DNA of 64,000 bases. Origin: Tragulus kanchil. Lineage: Eukaryota > Chordata > Mammalia > Artiodactyla > Tragulidae. This document shows positions 1-9,580 of the stretch, one piece after another; the first letter of the stretch is position 1, and every line of letters starts with the position of its first letter. The translations under genes and the position numbers were made by a program. The stretch lies in the NCBI GenBank assembly GCA_022376925.1, contig JAIOJX010000006.1, positions 56,942,658 to 57,006,657 on the forward strand, given 5' to 3'. Below the pieces are notes generated by a model. The model worked only from the letters and a program-made list of their open reading frames with translations, was not told the DNA's origin and did no database searches.

Positions 1-1730
1 GTCTTGGTCTCAGTGTGGCCAGAAGGAGTTCCAAAATGCTTCTGGCCCTGGAGTGTGGAAGATCAGACACAGGACTCTAGCAGTCTCCCCAGGACCTGAG
101 TGGGCCGGGGAAATGATAGCTGCATTTGCATCCTATCCTCCAATCCCCTAAGGGTACCTCCCGTCACCCTCCTCATATCTACTCTTTCTCTCCATCTTCC
201 AAAATCCCAAGGCCTCAGGACCCAACTGGCCAGAAGCAGGCCTCAAAAGGCACAGGATCAGACCCAGGGCTCAGTCATCTCCCTGGGATGCAAGTCAGCA
301 GGAGAATCATATTCTCCTTGGATTCTCAGATCCCTTATGACTGTCCCAATCCCCATTTATTCCTTCATGGTGAGAGGACCCTCCATGAAAGGATTTCCTC
401 CCTCCCCTCACTCATCCCCTCAGTAGTGCTAGTCTTGTCCCATCTCCACTTCTTCTTCTTCCATGCTATCACATGTCTCCCCAATCCCTCAAGGGTTCCT
501 CCTGTCCCCTTGGTGTCAGAGGTGCAACATCAGCATCTATCCCAAAATTTTGGATCATAATTCCTGTTATTACTGTAAATTCCTAATCAAGTAGGTTGTC
601 TATTTCCTCTTCATTTATTTTTATTTTACCTTACTCCTTCATCAATAACCTTTTTTGATTGGTAAGACTGTATTTCTATCATACTCATTGTTTGGCCTGA
701 TGTCTTCAGCATTGGAGTTTGCTGGCAGTTGAGTGGAGCTGAATTTTGATGCCGAGATAACAACCTCTGGGAGACCTCACTCTGATTAATATTCCTTAGA
801 GTCTGAGGGTCTCTGTTAGTCCACCTCAAGCCTGACCCACCAGCCTGTTAACCAAGACCATGCAAGTCACAGGGTATAGCAAAAAAAGGAACAGAACAAT
901 AATAAATGATAAAAAAATAAATAAAATTAGAAAAATAGCATATATATTAGAAAAAAATAAAAGTCTAAATGAAACAAGGTGAAACAGAACCACAATAACA
1001 AAATAAATTGATTGTTTAAAAAATAAATAATATTTTAAAATAAATGTGTTTATTAAAAATTAAGTATTTTTAAATTTTTATATAAAGAAAAGGCCAGAAA
1101 AGGTTTTGGCTGTGGAGACAGGGATTAGGCAAGGGCTCGGCCGGTTCTCCAGGCACAGGGCTGGTAAAAGGCCCTGTGGGTTGGGGATCTGGTCTTGGTC
1201 TCAGTGTGGCCAGAAGGAGTTCCAAAATGCTTCTGGCCCTGGAGTGTGGAAGATCAGACACAGGACTCTAGCAGTCTCCCCAGGACCTGAGTGGGCCGGG
1301 GAAATGATAGCTGCATTTGCATCCTATCCTCCAATCCCCTAAGGGTACCTCCCGTCACCCTCCTCATATCTACTCTTTCTCTCCATCTTCCAAAATCCCA
1401 AGGCCTCAGGACCCAACTGGCCAGAAGCAGGCCTCAAAAGGCACAGGATCAGACCCAGGGCTCAGTCATCTCCCTGGGATGCAAGTCAGCAGGAGAATCA
1501 TATTCTCCTTGGATTCTCAGATCCCTTATGACTGTCCCAATCCCCATTTATTCCTTCATGGTGAGAGGACCCCTCCATGAAAGGATTTCCTCCCTCCCCT
1601 CACTCATCCCCTCAGTAGTGCTAGTCTTGTCCCATCTCCACTTCTTCTTCTTCCATGCTATCACATGTCTCCCCAATCCCTCAAGGGTTCCTCCTGTCCC
1701 CTTGGTGTCAGAGGTGCAACATCAGCATCT
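1..1730. repeat. Tandem duplication 1 (unit about 1191 bp, junction 538/539)
   Basis: Bases 1-538 recur at 1192-1730 with one extra C in the second copy. If the unit is 1191 bp, copy 2 is 539-1730 and the left part of copy 1 lies outside the window. The offset matches the other 20 duplications, so I read it as an unmerged contig overlap. Confidence 0.85.
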
Positions 1731-1740
1731 GGTAGGTGCC
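539..1740. other. Unidentified sequence between duplication junction and gag remnant
   Basis: No recognisable coding or repeat family. Bases 880-1060 are very A/T-rich and low in complexity, while 1090-1300 is GC-richer and CpG-containing. It lies 3' of the retroviral gag remnant on the minus strand, so it could be decayed retroviral sequence, but I see no protease, polymerase or zinc-knuckle motif. The 244-residue plus-strand frame at 1291-2025 runs antisense across the gag remnant and is not credible as a gene. Confidence 0.4.
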
Positions 1741-2999
1741 CTAGAAATGAGGAGACCCAAACTACATGTTTTCCTACTCTGTTATCTTGACTTCACCTTG
1801 ATGGATTTTCTGGGGGATTTCTTCTTTCATTGGTCACTTGTCGGCGCTGGGTCGGAGGACCACGAATTTTCCCTTGGTTGTTCTTCCTTCCCCGATCTCC
1901 ACTCTTTTGTAGGCGAGAATGTTGTATGGATCCTTGTGGCCAGGATTGAGGAGTCCATGCTGCGGGAGGACATACAGATTGTCCATGCACATTTAACCCC
2001 AACAGCTGATATAGTCCCAAAATAACTTGTGGAAATGCCGTGGCCCTTGCTTGGTTATCTGGAAAGGCATCAAGTTGTTGCTGTGCATTGGTGACTATAG
2101 TTGTCCCAGCAAAAATCCCCATACTATTCCTCAGACTAGGATGAAATCTCTTCCTGAGAACATCATCCCCATATTAAAGGCTAGTAAAGTTCCACCCGAT
2201 AGGTAAATGGTGGCCAAGGTTTCTGCTAGGGTATGTGCGGCTGCAGGTCCATGAGTACGTTGGTATATCGGGCTATGGCATCATCCCATGAAGGTGCTTG
2301 TCCCAGTTGGAGATGCATGCCTGCTAGTCCTGCAAATAGGGCAGTGATCACCCAGATTCATATTGGTTCATCTGGGACTGGGAATACACCCTCAATGGCA
2401 GGCACAGCTCGCCCTAGCCAACGTGCGACATCTCGTGGATTAGTCAGTGTATTTCCTTCCACTGCTCTAATATGATTGATAGGTATTTCTCCAGGTACTC
2501 CTCCAGGAGGTGGTGGAGGGGGAGGTTGTACTCCTGGCACTGGCATCCCAGCTCTCTGTAATCTAATATTAGCTTCTCATAGAAGGCGTAATTCTTTCCT
2601 GAGCCACATTATTTATGGAAAGAATTTCTTGTTCAGTTATTGGGAAAAATCTCTCAGATATTCCATCCCCAGGTTGCAATCTGCCCTCTCTCAGAGGCCC
2701 ATGTCTTTCTGACCCTGCAGATGGTTCTATGCCCGCAAGCACCTGTACAATTTGATTATGAGCTCCTGGTATTAGATAGTCATGAACTAAGTCAATATCC
2801 CCAAGGAGAACTCACCATTGTAATTGTGGCAATGGTTGCCCTTGAGTATCTTGTAACAGTATTTCTATCTTATTCCATCTATCACCCATGGTCCAGTGGC
2901 CATGAGAACAGCAATTTGATTGACATGAGCTGGCTGTTGCTGAATGCCATTTTGTAAATAAAGAGTATTCAATCCAATAGGATCAAGATTATGAGCCAT
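1740..2999 (-). pseudogene. Foamy-virus-like (spumavirus-like) endogenous retrovirus gag remnant
   Basis: Read on the minus strand from an ATG at 2999, 72 bases after the primer binding site, this is a broken gag. The first frame stops after 44 codons (stop 2867-2865). A second frame, 2546-2358, has a proline-rich run and then a segment ending near IEGVFPV, and stops at a TGA at 2360-2358. The same frame continues below that stop to a second TGA at 2133-2131. The last piece, 2122-1793, is in another frame and holds LLGLNVHGQS near 2005-1976, then an R/G/N/Q-rich basic tail. I see no major homology region and no CCHC knuckle. Proline-rich centre, a late LLGLN-GQS-type segment and a basic Gly/Arg-type tail without zinc knuckles are what I associate with foamy virus Gag. 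That family call is recognition by eye, not an alignment. Gag would be the capsid precursor; this copy cannot encode one because of at least three breaks. Confidence 0.6.
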
Positions 3000-3071
3000 T
3001 TTGCCTTCAGCAGTACCATAAGGCCCCTAGGGTAAAGTTCTCACACAATGTATTAGTTCTCCAGTACTCAA

Positions 3072-3089
3072 GCCCCACATTGGGCACCA
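3072..3089 (-). promoter_or_regulatory. Retroviral primer binding site, tRNA-Lys1,2 type
   Basis: The minus strand reads TGGTGCCCAATGTGGGGC. It differs from the tRNA-Lys1,2 primer binding site at two positions, both C to T at CpG sites, which is the expected decay of methylated CpG. It sits two bases after a possible LTR end (CA at the LTR edge) and 72 bases upstream of the gag ATG. Foamy viruses and some lentiviruses and betaretroviruses use this tRNA. Class III ERV-L elements usually use tRNA-Leu. Confidence 0.8.
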
Positions 3090-3091
3090 AT

Positions 3092-3720
3092 TATTGTGGG
3101 CACTGTGCTGCAGCTTGCTCTGATTCCTATTAAATTCATGGAAAGAAGTGTCAGAGACTAGAAGATATTAGTGTAAATTCAAATTTTAAATTTGGGGCAG
3201 ATGAGGAATGAGGGCCTAGCTCATCTAGTGAAATTCACCAGCAATCTTATAAGCAAAACATAAGATTTATTTCCTATTCTCACTTAAATGCCTCAACAAG
3301 AAGCATTTCTCAAACCAGGCTGTCTCTTCGATGACTCATGAGCACATTTTGCCCATTGCAACATGTGTCCTGTTACTCACACTACCTCTCCTGAAATCCC
3401 AAAAAAGAGCCACCCCCACTGGACAGGCATAATCAAGGGATCAAAAAGTAGAGAAATCCACTTCTCAGGAAGGAGAGAGAGGAAATAATGCATCATCTAG
3501 GAGGCAGGGAATTGGAAAAACAGAAGCAGAAGAAATTACAAAGGCTTAGTTTATTCTTATAAACTAAGATATTCATAGGTAATCCTAGGGCTACCTTACC
3601 TATAAGATATATAAAACAAAAATGCTTGAATTTGGACCTTTTCTTTTTCGCACAGTATTTTAAGTCCTGAAGAAAATGAAAGGTTAGATAGGCGATCTTC
3701 CTTTATATCTGAGAGCAAAC
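3092..3720 (-). mobile_element. Probable LTR of the foamy-like element (outer edge not resolved)
   Basis: Sequence immediately 5' of the primer binding site on the minus strand should be the end of the LTR. A polyadenylation signal AATAAA is present at 3272-3267, about 180 bases before the primer binding site, which is a reasonable R/U5 spacing. A TATA-like ATATAAAG lies at 3708-3701 and a weaker TATAAG near 3551. I cannot place the U3 start: no clear TG edge or target-site duplication is visible before the SINE fragment at 4075. Confidence 0.4.
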
Positions 3721-4074
3721 AAAAATGCATTATCCAAAAGATCAGTAACATCTGGCCCTTGACAGGAGAAAGATATTACAAAACTATAAGATCTTGAATT
3801 CCCACATGAAGATGCCACGGTATTTTCAAAGCACTTCTTCAGTACACTGCAGAAAAGTCATAATTAAAAGTCAAAAACATGCTGACTTTTCTAAGTCCAT
3901 TCATATACCTTGCAAGAATACTGCTGCTATTTCCATTCTAACTTCCAAAAGAATATCAAAGGTCAACATACTTTGCTTTGTCTATCCTAGTAACAGTGAA
4001 CTGATTGGCCTGGTGGCCCAGAAGGCAAATAGATTTTTAAGAATTTTTTAGCCTTGTGACCATGTTGGTAGTGG
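3721..4074. other. Unidentified, possibly U3 of the LTR
   Basis: Unique-looking sequence without a recognised repeat. The 85-codon plus-strand frame at 3794-4051 has no recognisable motif and is probably chance. If the adjoining LTR is long, as foamy LTRs are, this may be its U3. Confidence 0.3.
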
Positions 4075-4142
4075 TAGTAGTAGTAGTCACTCAGTTGTAT
4101 CCAAATCTTTGTGACACCATGACCTGTAGCCTACCAGGCTAC
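4075..4142 (-). mobile_element. Bov-tA/ART2-type SINE fragment
   Basis: Antisense body segment with the 'gtcactcagttgta...' and 'cctaccaggct' landmarks of ruminant tRNA-derived SINEs, preceded by a short (GTA)n run. Truncated at the head side. Confidence 0.75.
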
Positions 4143-6440
4143 ATTGATTGCAATAATGCTTACTACTAATGTCTCTGTTTCGGAATCAGAACTATACAAG
4201 AACTTATATAATATCTACAAATGAAGACACATGAAATCAGGTTCCAATGTAGTAATACCAAGATTTTCTCTATCTCACAAATCCCTTCTATTTGCCTAAA
4301 ATTTATACTAAGGTGACAATCGTTCATGAATACAAAGATGTTAGACAAAAGTAAGACCCAAGATGATATCTATCTGCCTCACATGTTTACTTACGGTCAT
4401 AACAAGTTTGAAATTTGAGTATAATTCACTTAAATCCTAATTAAAATTTTAAAGAATTAAATGTGCATATATATCTAAAATGAAAACTATTCCATAACAT
4501 AATTTGTCTATTCCAACAAGTGCAGAAATGAATATCTTACATATGCTGGATTCTCTGACCTGTTATTCATTTTAAGTCTGGGTCATGGTAATAACTTTAA
4601 CTATATACAGCTACAGTCACTGAGCTTTCCATCATCTTCTAAATAATTTGCTTTTAACTCCTATTAGATCAATTTCAAAAGACTAAACACCTACTTAGTG
4701 TGATATCTTGCTCCTGATGAAGATTTAGCTAAACATACAAACTACCATATAAGGACACAGAAAGTGCTGTTATTAAATATAGAAATAATTTTATAACAGT
4801 ATAATATTATCCAATGTTGGATAACAGACTGAAAAAATATTACTTTGAGTATTTAACATGTCAGAAAAGCAATAAAAAAAGATTATGTCAGTGAAGCCAT
4901 AACATCATTGCTATGACAAAAATGTCATAATGTCACAGAAAAAGGGTTATAAGAAGAAAGAAATACATTGTAGTATAGATGTCACTCACTGTAGTATACA
5001 AAAAATAGGTAAATTGAGCAGTAGAAGTAGTCAGCAGGTTTCTCACTATGTCTGGTCATAAGTCCACAAAACAGGAGGAAAATAAAATCTTTAGTTGGAC
5101 TCCAATTTGGACACTGATTGCATATTAATAGAACTGATGTTTTCATAGATGACATTAGGAACAGCAAACTAAACTCAAGCATAAAAATAGACTACAAAAG
5201 CTCCTAAACTCAATAATTTTTGTTATTTAGTTTTGGATTTTTAAATTGGGACTACAAGTAAGTAGAAACAGAAATTCCCTTTGGACCAGTGATACATTTT
5301 AAGTAAATTTTATTCAGTAGCTTTTTAAATTTTTGGTATAATTTTAAACTTGAAGGAAAGTTGCAATGTAGTAATACCAAGATCTTCTCTGACCCACAAA
5401 TCCCTTCTATTTGCCTAAAATTTATACTAAGGTGACAATCGTTCATGAATACAAAGATGTTAGACAAAAGTAAGACCCAAGATGATATCTATCTGCCTCA
5501 CATGTTTACTTACGGTCATAACAAGTTTGAAATTTGAGTATAATTCACTTAAATCCTAATTAAAATTTTAAAGAATTAAATGTGCATATATATCTAAAAT
5601 GAAAACTATTCCATAACATAATTTGTCTATTCCAACAAGTGCAGAAATGAATATCTTACATATGCTGGATTCTCTGACCTGTTATTCATTTTAAGTCTGG
5701 GTCATGGTAATAACTTTAACTATATACAGCTACAGTCACTGAGCTTTCCATCATCTTCTAAATAATTTGCTTTTAACTCCTATTAGATCAATTTCAAAAG
5801 ACTAAACACCTACTTAGTGTGATATCTTGCTCCTGATGAAGATTTAGCTAAACATACAAACTACCATATAAGGACACAGAAAGTGCTGTTATTAAATATA
5901 GAAATAATTTTATAACAGTATAATATTATCCAATGTTGGATAACAGACTGAAAAAATATTACTTTGAGTATTTAACATGTCAGAAAAGCAATAAAAAAAG
6001 ATTATGTCAGTGAAGCCATAACATCATTGCTATGACAAAAATGTCATAATGTCACAGAAAAAGGGTTATAAGAAGAAAGAAATACATTGTAGTATAGATG
6101 TCACTCACTGTAGTATACAAAAAATAGGTAAATTGAGCAGTAGAAGTAGTCAGCAGGTTTCTCACTATGTCTGGTCATAAGTCCACAAAACAGGAGGAAA
6201 ATAAAATCTTTAGTTGGACTCCAATTTGGACACTGATTGCATATTAATAGAACTGATGTTTTCATAGATGACATTAGGAACAGCAAACTAAACTCAAGCA
6301 TAAAAATAGACTACAAAAGCTCCTAAACTCAATAATTTTTGTTATTTAGTTTTGGATTTTTAAATTGGGACTACAAGTAAGTAGAAACAGAAATTCCCTT
6401 TGGACCAGTGATACATTTTAAGTAAATTTTATTCAGTAGC
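4143..6440. other. AT-rich intergenic DNA, no gene recognised
   Basis: Largely occupied by tandem duplication 2. Short minus-strand frames (for example 5182-4982 and its copy 6301-6101) have no motif, signal or codon structure that I would trust. Confidence 0.5.
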
Positions 6441-6485
6441 TTTTTAAATTTTTGGTATAATTTTAAACTTGAAGGAAAGTTGCAA
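4245..6485. repeat. Tandem duplication 2 (unit 1119 bp, junction 5363/5364)
   Basis: 4245-5363 recurs at 5364-6482. The copies are identical through most of the unit but differ in the first 30 bases (gattttctctatctcac versus gatcttctctgacccac). Four bases of shared sequence (gcaa) sit at the junction. Confidence 0.95.
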
Positions 6486-7240
6486 GATTAGTACAAGAGG
6501 TTCTATATCCTTTTATCAAAATTCACTAATTTAGTAAAAATTTACTCTATTTGCTTTATTATACTCTCCTTCAAATAAATGAACACTCACATACATCACT
6601 TGAGAGTAGCAGACGTCATGCCCTTTACTACTAAATACCTCAATCTGTTTTGTTTTATAACATGGATACTCTCGTTCATAAACACAATACAAATCACAAA
6701 GATGAGGAAATCTAACATTGTTGTTCAGTGGCTAAGTCATGTCTGACTCTTCACAAACCCATTGACTGAAGCATGCCAGGCTTTCCTGTTCTTCACCATC
6801 TCCCAGAGTTTGCTCAGACTCATATCCATTGAGTTGGTGATGCCACCAAATTATCTCATCCTCTGTTCCTTTCTCTTCCTGCTTTCAATCTTTCCCAGCA
6901 TCAGGATCTTTTCCAATGAGTCAGCTCTTCATATCAGGTGACCAAATTATTGGAGATTCATCTTCAGCTTCAGTATTACTTCTTCCAATAAGTTTAACAC
7001 TGTGTACAATACTATTACCTAAAGCACAGTTTTCCTTACTGTGCCAATAATATTTTTTATACAATTTTTTTCCTAGCCCAAGATCCAATAAAGGATCATA
7101 TACTGCATTTGTCTTGTATCTTCAGGTTTCCTTCCTCTAGAACAGTTTCTCAGTGGTCTTTCTTCATCTTTTAAACAATACTTCTCAGATATCTATCCTT
7201 CCAGGCACTCTTCTTTGTTGCTGTAGTTACAAAGGATTGG
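6440..7240. repeat. Ancient mammalian interspersed repeat (L1M/HAL1-like 3' region), split by BovB
   Basis: 6440-6717 and 6989-7240 read as the two halves of one old repeat. It contains the landmarks 'gaaggaaagttgcaag', 'tttgctttatta', 'agacgtcatgccc' and then 'gatccaataaaggatcat'. I recall this block from old L1 3' ends shared across mammals. The family name is uncertain; the split by a younger BovB is clear. Confidence 0.45.
6718..6988 (-). mobile_element. BovB LINE 3'-end fragment
   Basis: Antisense BovB tail with the landmarks 'ttgttcagtggctaagtcatg', 'cagagtttgctcagactcat' and 'ttttccaatgagtcagctctt'. It is 5' truncated at about 270 bp. The flanks 'taacattg' and 'taacactg' look like an imperfect target-site duplication, so it was inserted into the older repeat around it. 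Confidence 0.85.
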
Positions 7241-7754
7241 ACATGGCACCTAATCATTAGGTACCCAAAGTGAAATTGAAGTGAAAGTAATATAGACTAA
7301 TAAGAAGCATATCATGAAAGTATAAGCTGAAGTCTTTTATTTTTATCAACTCAAAACCCTCACTTTCTTTATTTATTTTCTATCTTTCCAGAAAATAATT
7401 CTATACCAAGAATCATGACTGTTAAAGTTTATGTATAAAGTTTATGTATGCTAAAGTTTATAATCCAAGAAGTTCTCTGAAGTAATATAGTATAAAGTAA
7501 AGTAGTATACAATAGAATGTCATAAAATTGTATACATGTGCAAACACTCATACACAGAGGAGTTTGGAGGGTTTTTTATTTTCTACTTTTTTTTCCCAAG
7601 AAACAGGGAATTTTGTTCTAAACGCAAGATGTAAGAAACAGGGAGTTTTGTTCTAAATGGAAGATGTATTAGAATTTTAATTTGTTTTTAGAAACAGAAA
7701 TATTGAACATAATGAAAAAAATTGTGCTCTTTTTCTGAAGTTGGAGAAGTTATA

Positions 7755-7890
7755 CTCAAATCCAATCTCAATCACATATTAGGTAAGTGATCATAGGTAA
7801 GTTACTTACAGTCTGAGACTTAATTACTTAACCCATAAAATGAAACAGAAATAGTTAACTATAGAACTTAATGAGCCACAAAATAATATA
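7755..7890 (+). repeat. MIR-like SINE remnant (copy 1)
   Basis: The order of 'gtgatcataggtaagttacttac', 'gagacttaatt' and 'cataaaatgaaacagaaatag' follows the MIR core and 3' part (loss of function words such as 'aagttacttaacctctctgagcctcag'). It is very diverged. It is repeated at about 8842-8976 by duplication 3. Confidence 0.5.
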
Positions 7891-7934
7891 GGTAATTTTT
7901 TTTTCATAAAAAGTAAAAGCATTGTATATATGTG

Positions 7935-8151
7935 TATGCTGAGTCACTTCAGTCGTGTCTGACTTTTTGTGACCCTATGGGCTATAGCCCACCAGGCTCC
8001 TCTGTCCATGGGATTCTCCAGGCAAGACTACTGAAGTGGGTTTCCATACCCTCCAGCAGGGGATCTTCCCACTCAGGGATTGAACTCAGGTCTCTTATGT
8101 CGCCCGCAGTGGCCGGCAAGTTCTTTACCACTAGTGCCACCTGGAAAGCCC
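7935..8151 (-). mobile_element. Bov-tA/ART2-type SINE (copy 1)
   Basis: Nearly full SINE in antisense: 'tgctgagtcacttcagtcgtg', 'cccaccaggctcctctgtcc', 'attctccaggcaag' and the tRNA-derived head ending 'ccacctggaaagccc'. It abuts a plus-strand BovB 3' end. Confidence 0.92.
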
Positions 8152-8157
8152 TATGTC

Positions 8158-8340
8158 TATATTGACAGTTCCCTTGGACTGCAAGGAGATCACATCAGTC
8201 AATCCCAAAGGAAACCAACCCTGAATATTCATTGGAAGGAATGATGCTGAAACTAAAGCTCCAATACTTGGCCACTTGATGCAAAGAGATGACTCATTGG
8301 AAATCCTAATGTTGGGAAAACAGAAGGCTGAGAAGGAAAA
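8158..8340 (+). mobile_element. BovB 3'-end fragment (copy 1, cut by duplication junction)
   Basis: Begins at the BovB landmark 'cccttggactgcaaggagatc' and runs through 'gatgactcattggaaa', then breaks off at the duplication 3 junction. The intact version is at 9249-9580. Confidence 0.85.
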
Positions 8341-8841
8341 AAGCCAACCCTGAATATTCAAATGGAAGTGAAAGTAATATAGACTAATAAGAAGCATATC
8401 ATGAAAGTATAAGCTGAAGTCTTTTATTTTTATCAACTCAAAACCCTCACTTTCTTTATTTATTTTCTATCTTTCCAGAAAATAATTCTATACCAAGAAT
8501 CATGACTGTTAAAGTTTATGTATAAAGTTTATGTATGCTAAAGTTTATAATCCAAGAAGTTCTCTGAAGTAATATAGTATAAAGTAAAGTAGTATACAAT
8601 AGAATGTCATAAAATTGTATACATGTGCAAACACTCATACACAGAGGAGTTTGGAGGGTTTTTTATTTTCTACTTTTTTTTTCCAAGAAACAGGGAATTT
8701 TGTTCTAAACGCAAGATGTAAGAAACAGGGAGTTTTGTTCTAAATGGAAGATGTATTAGAATTTTAATTTGTTTTTAGAAACAGAAATATTGAACATAAT
8801 GAAAAAAATTGTGCTCTTTTTCTGAAGTTGGAGAAGTTATA

Positions 8842-8976
8842 CTCAAATCCAATCTCAATCACATATTAGGTAAGTGATCATAGGTAAGTTACTTACAGTC
8901 TGAGACTTAATTACTTAACCCATAAAATGAAACAGAAATAGTTAACTATAGAACTTAATGAGCCACAAAATAATAT
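8842..8976 (+). repeat. MIR-like SINE remnant (copy 2)
   Basis: Duplicate of 7755-7890 within duplication 3. Confidence 0.5.
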
Positions 8977-9020
8977 AGGTAATTTTTTTTCATAAAAAGT
9001 AAAAGCATTGTATATATGTG

Positions 9021-9237
9021 TATGCTGAGTCACTTCAGTCGTGTCTGACTTTTTGTGACCCTATGGGCTATAGCCCACCAGGCTCCTCTGTCCATGGGAT
9101 TCTCCAGGCAAGACTACTGAAGTGGGTTTCCATACCCTCCAGCAGGGGATCTTCCCACTCAGGGATTGAACTCAGGTCTCTTATGTCGCCCGCAGTGGCC
9201 GGCAAGTTCTTTACCACTAGTGCCACCTGGAAAGCCC
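9021..9237 (-). mobile_element. Bov-tA/ART2-type SINE (copy 2)
   Basis: Duplicate of 7935-8151 within duplication 3, identical as far as I can read. Confidence 0.92.
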
Positions 9238-9248
9238 TATGTCTATAT

Positions 9249-9580
9249 TGACAGTTCCCTTGGACTGCAAGGAGATCACATCAGTCAATCCCAAAGGAAA
9301 CCAACCCTGAATATTCATTGGAAGGAATGATGCTGAAACTAAAGCTCCAATACTTCGGCCACTTGATGCAAAGAGATGACTCATTGGAAATCCTAATGTT
9401 GGGAAAAACAGAAGGCAAAATGAGAAGGGAACAACAGAGAGCAAGACGGTTGGATGGCATCACTGAGTCAATGGAAACGAGTTTGAGTAAGCTCCAGGAG
9501 ATGGTGAAGGACAGGGAAGCCTGTTATGCTGCAGTTCATGGGATCACAAAGAGTCGGACATGACTGAGTGACTGAACTAA
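9249..9580 (+). mobile_element. BovB LINE 3' end
   Basis: Sense BovB tail from 'cccttggactgcaaggagatc' through 'atggcatcactgagtcaatgg' to 'gagtcggacatgactgagtg' and 'actgaacta'. It encodes only the extreme C-terminus of the reverse transcriptase reading frame. The 81-codon frame 9318-9563 is this tail. Confidence 0.92.

Larger units (their letters stand above)
7278..9426. repeat. Tandem duplication 3 (unit about 1086 bp, junction about 8364/8365)
   Basis: 7278-8328 recurs from 8365. The first copy ends raggedly: it lacks the 'aaaa' after 'cagaaggc', loses a C in 'cttcggcc', and adds about 24 bases (8341-8364) that partly repeat 'ccaaccctgaatattca' from 8217. Such damage only at the edge suggests a poor contig end. 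Confidence 0.93.

Noticed and set aside
1291..2025. 244-codon plus-strand open frame
   Set aside because: It lacks any recognisable domain, includes low-complexity Phe runs, and is antisense to the gag remnant across its second half.
1740..3089. Lentiviral or betaretroviral gag
   Set aside because: The primer binding site alone would allow it, but I see no major homology region and no CCHC zinc knuckle, and the LLGLN-GQS-type segment and basic tail point elsewhere. Not excluded without a search.
7932..9251. Pair of identical 77-codon frames
   Set aside because: They are chance frames through a Bov-tA SINE, doubled by duplication 3.
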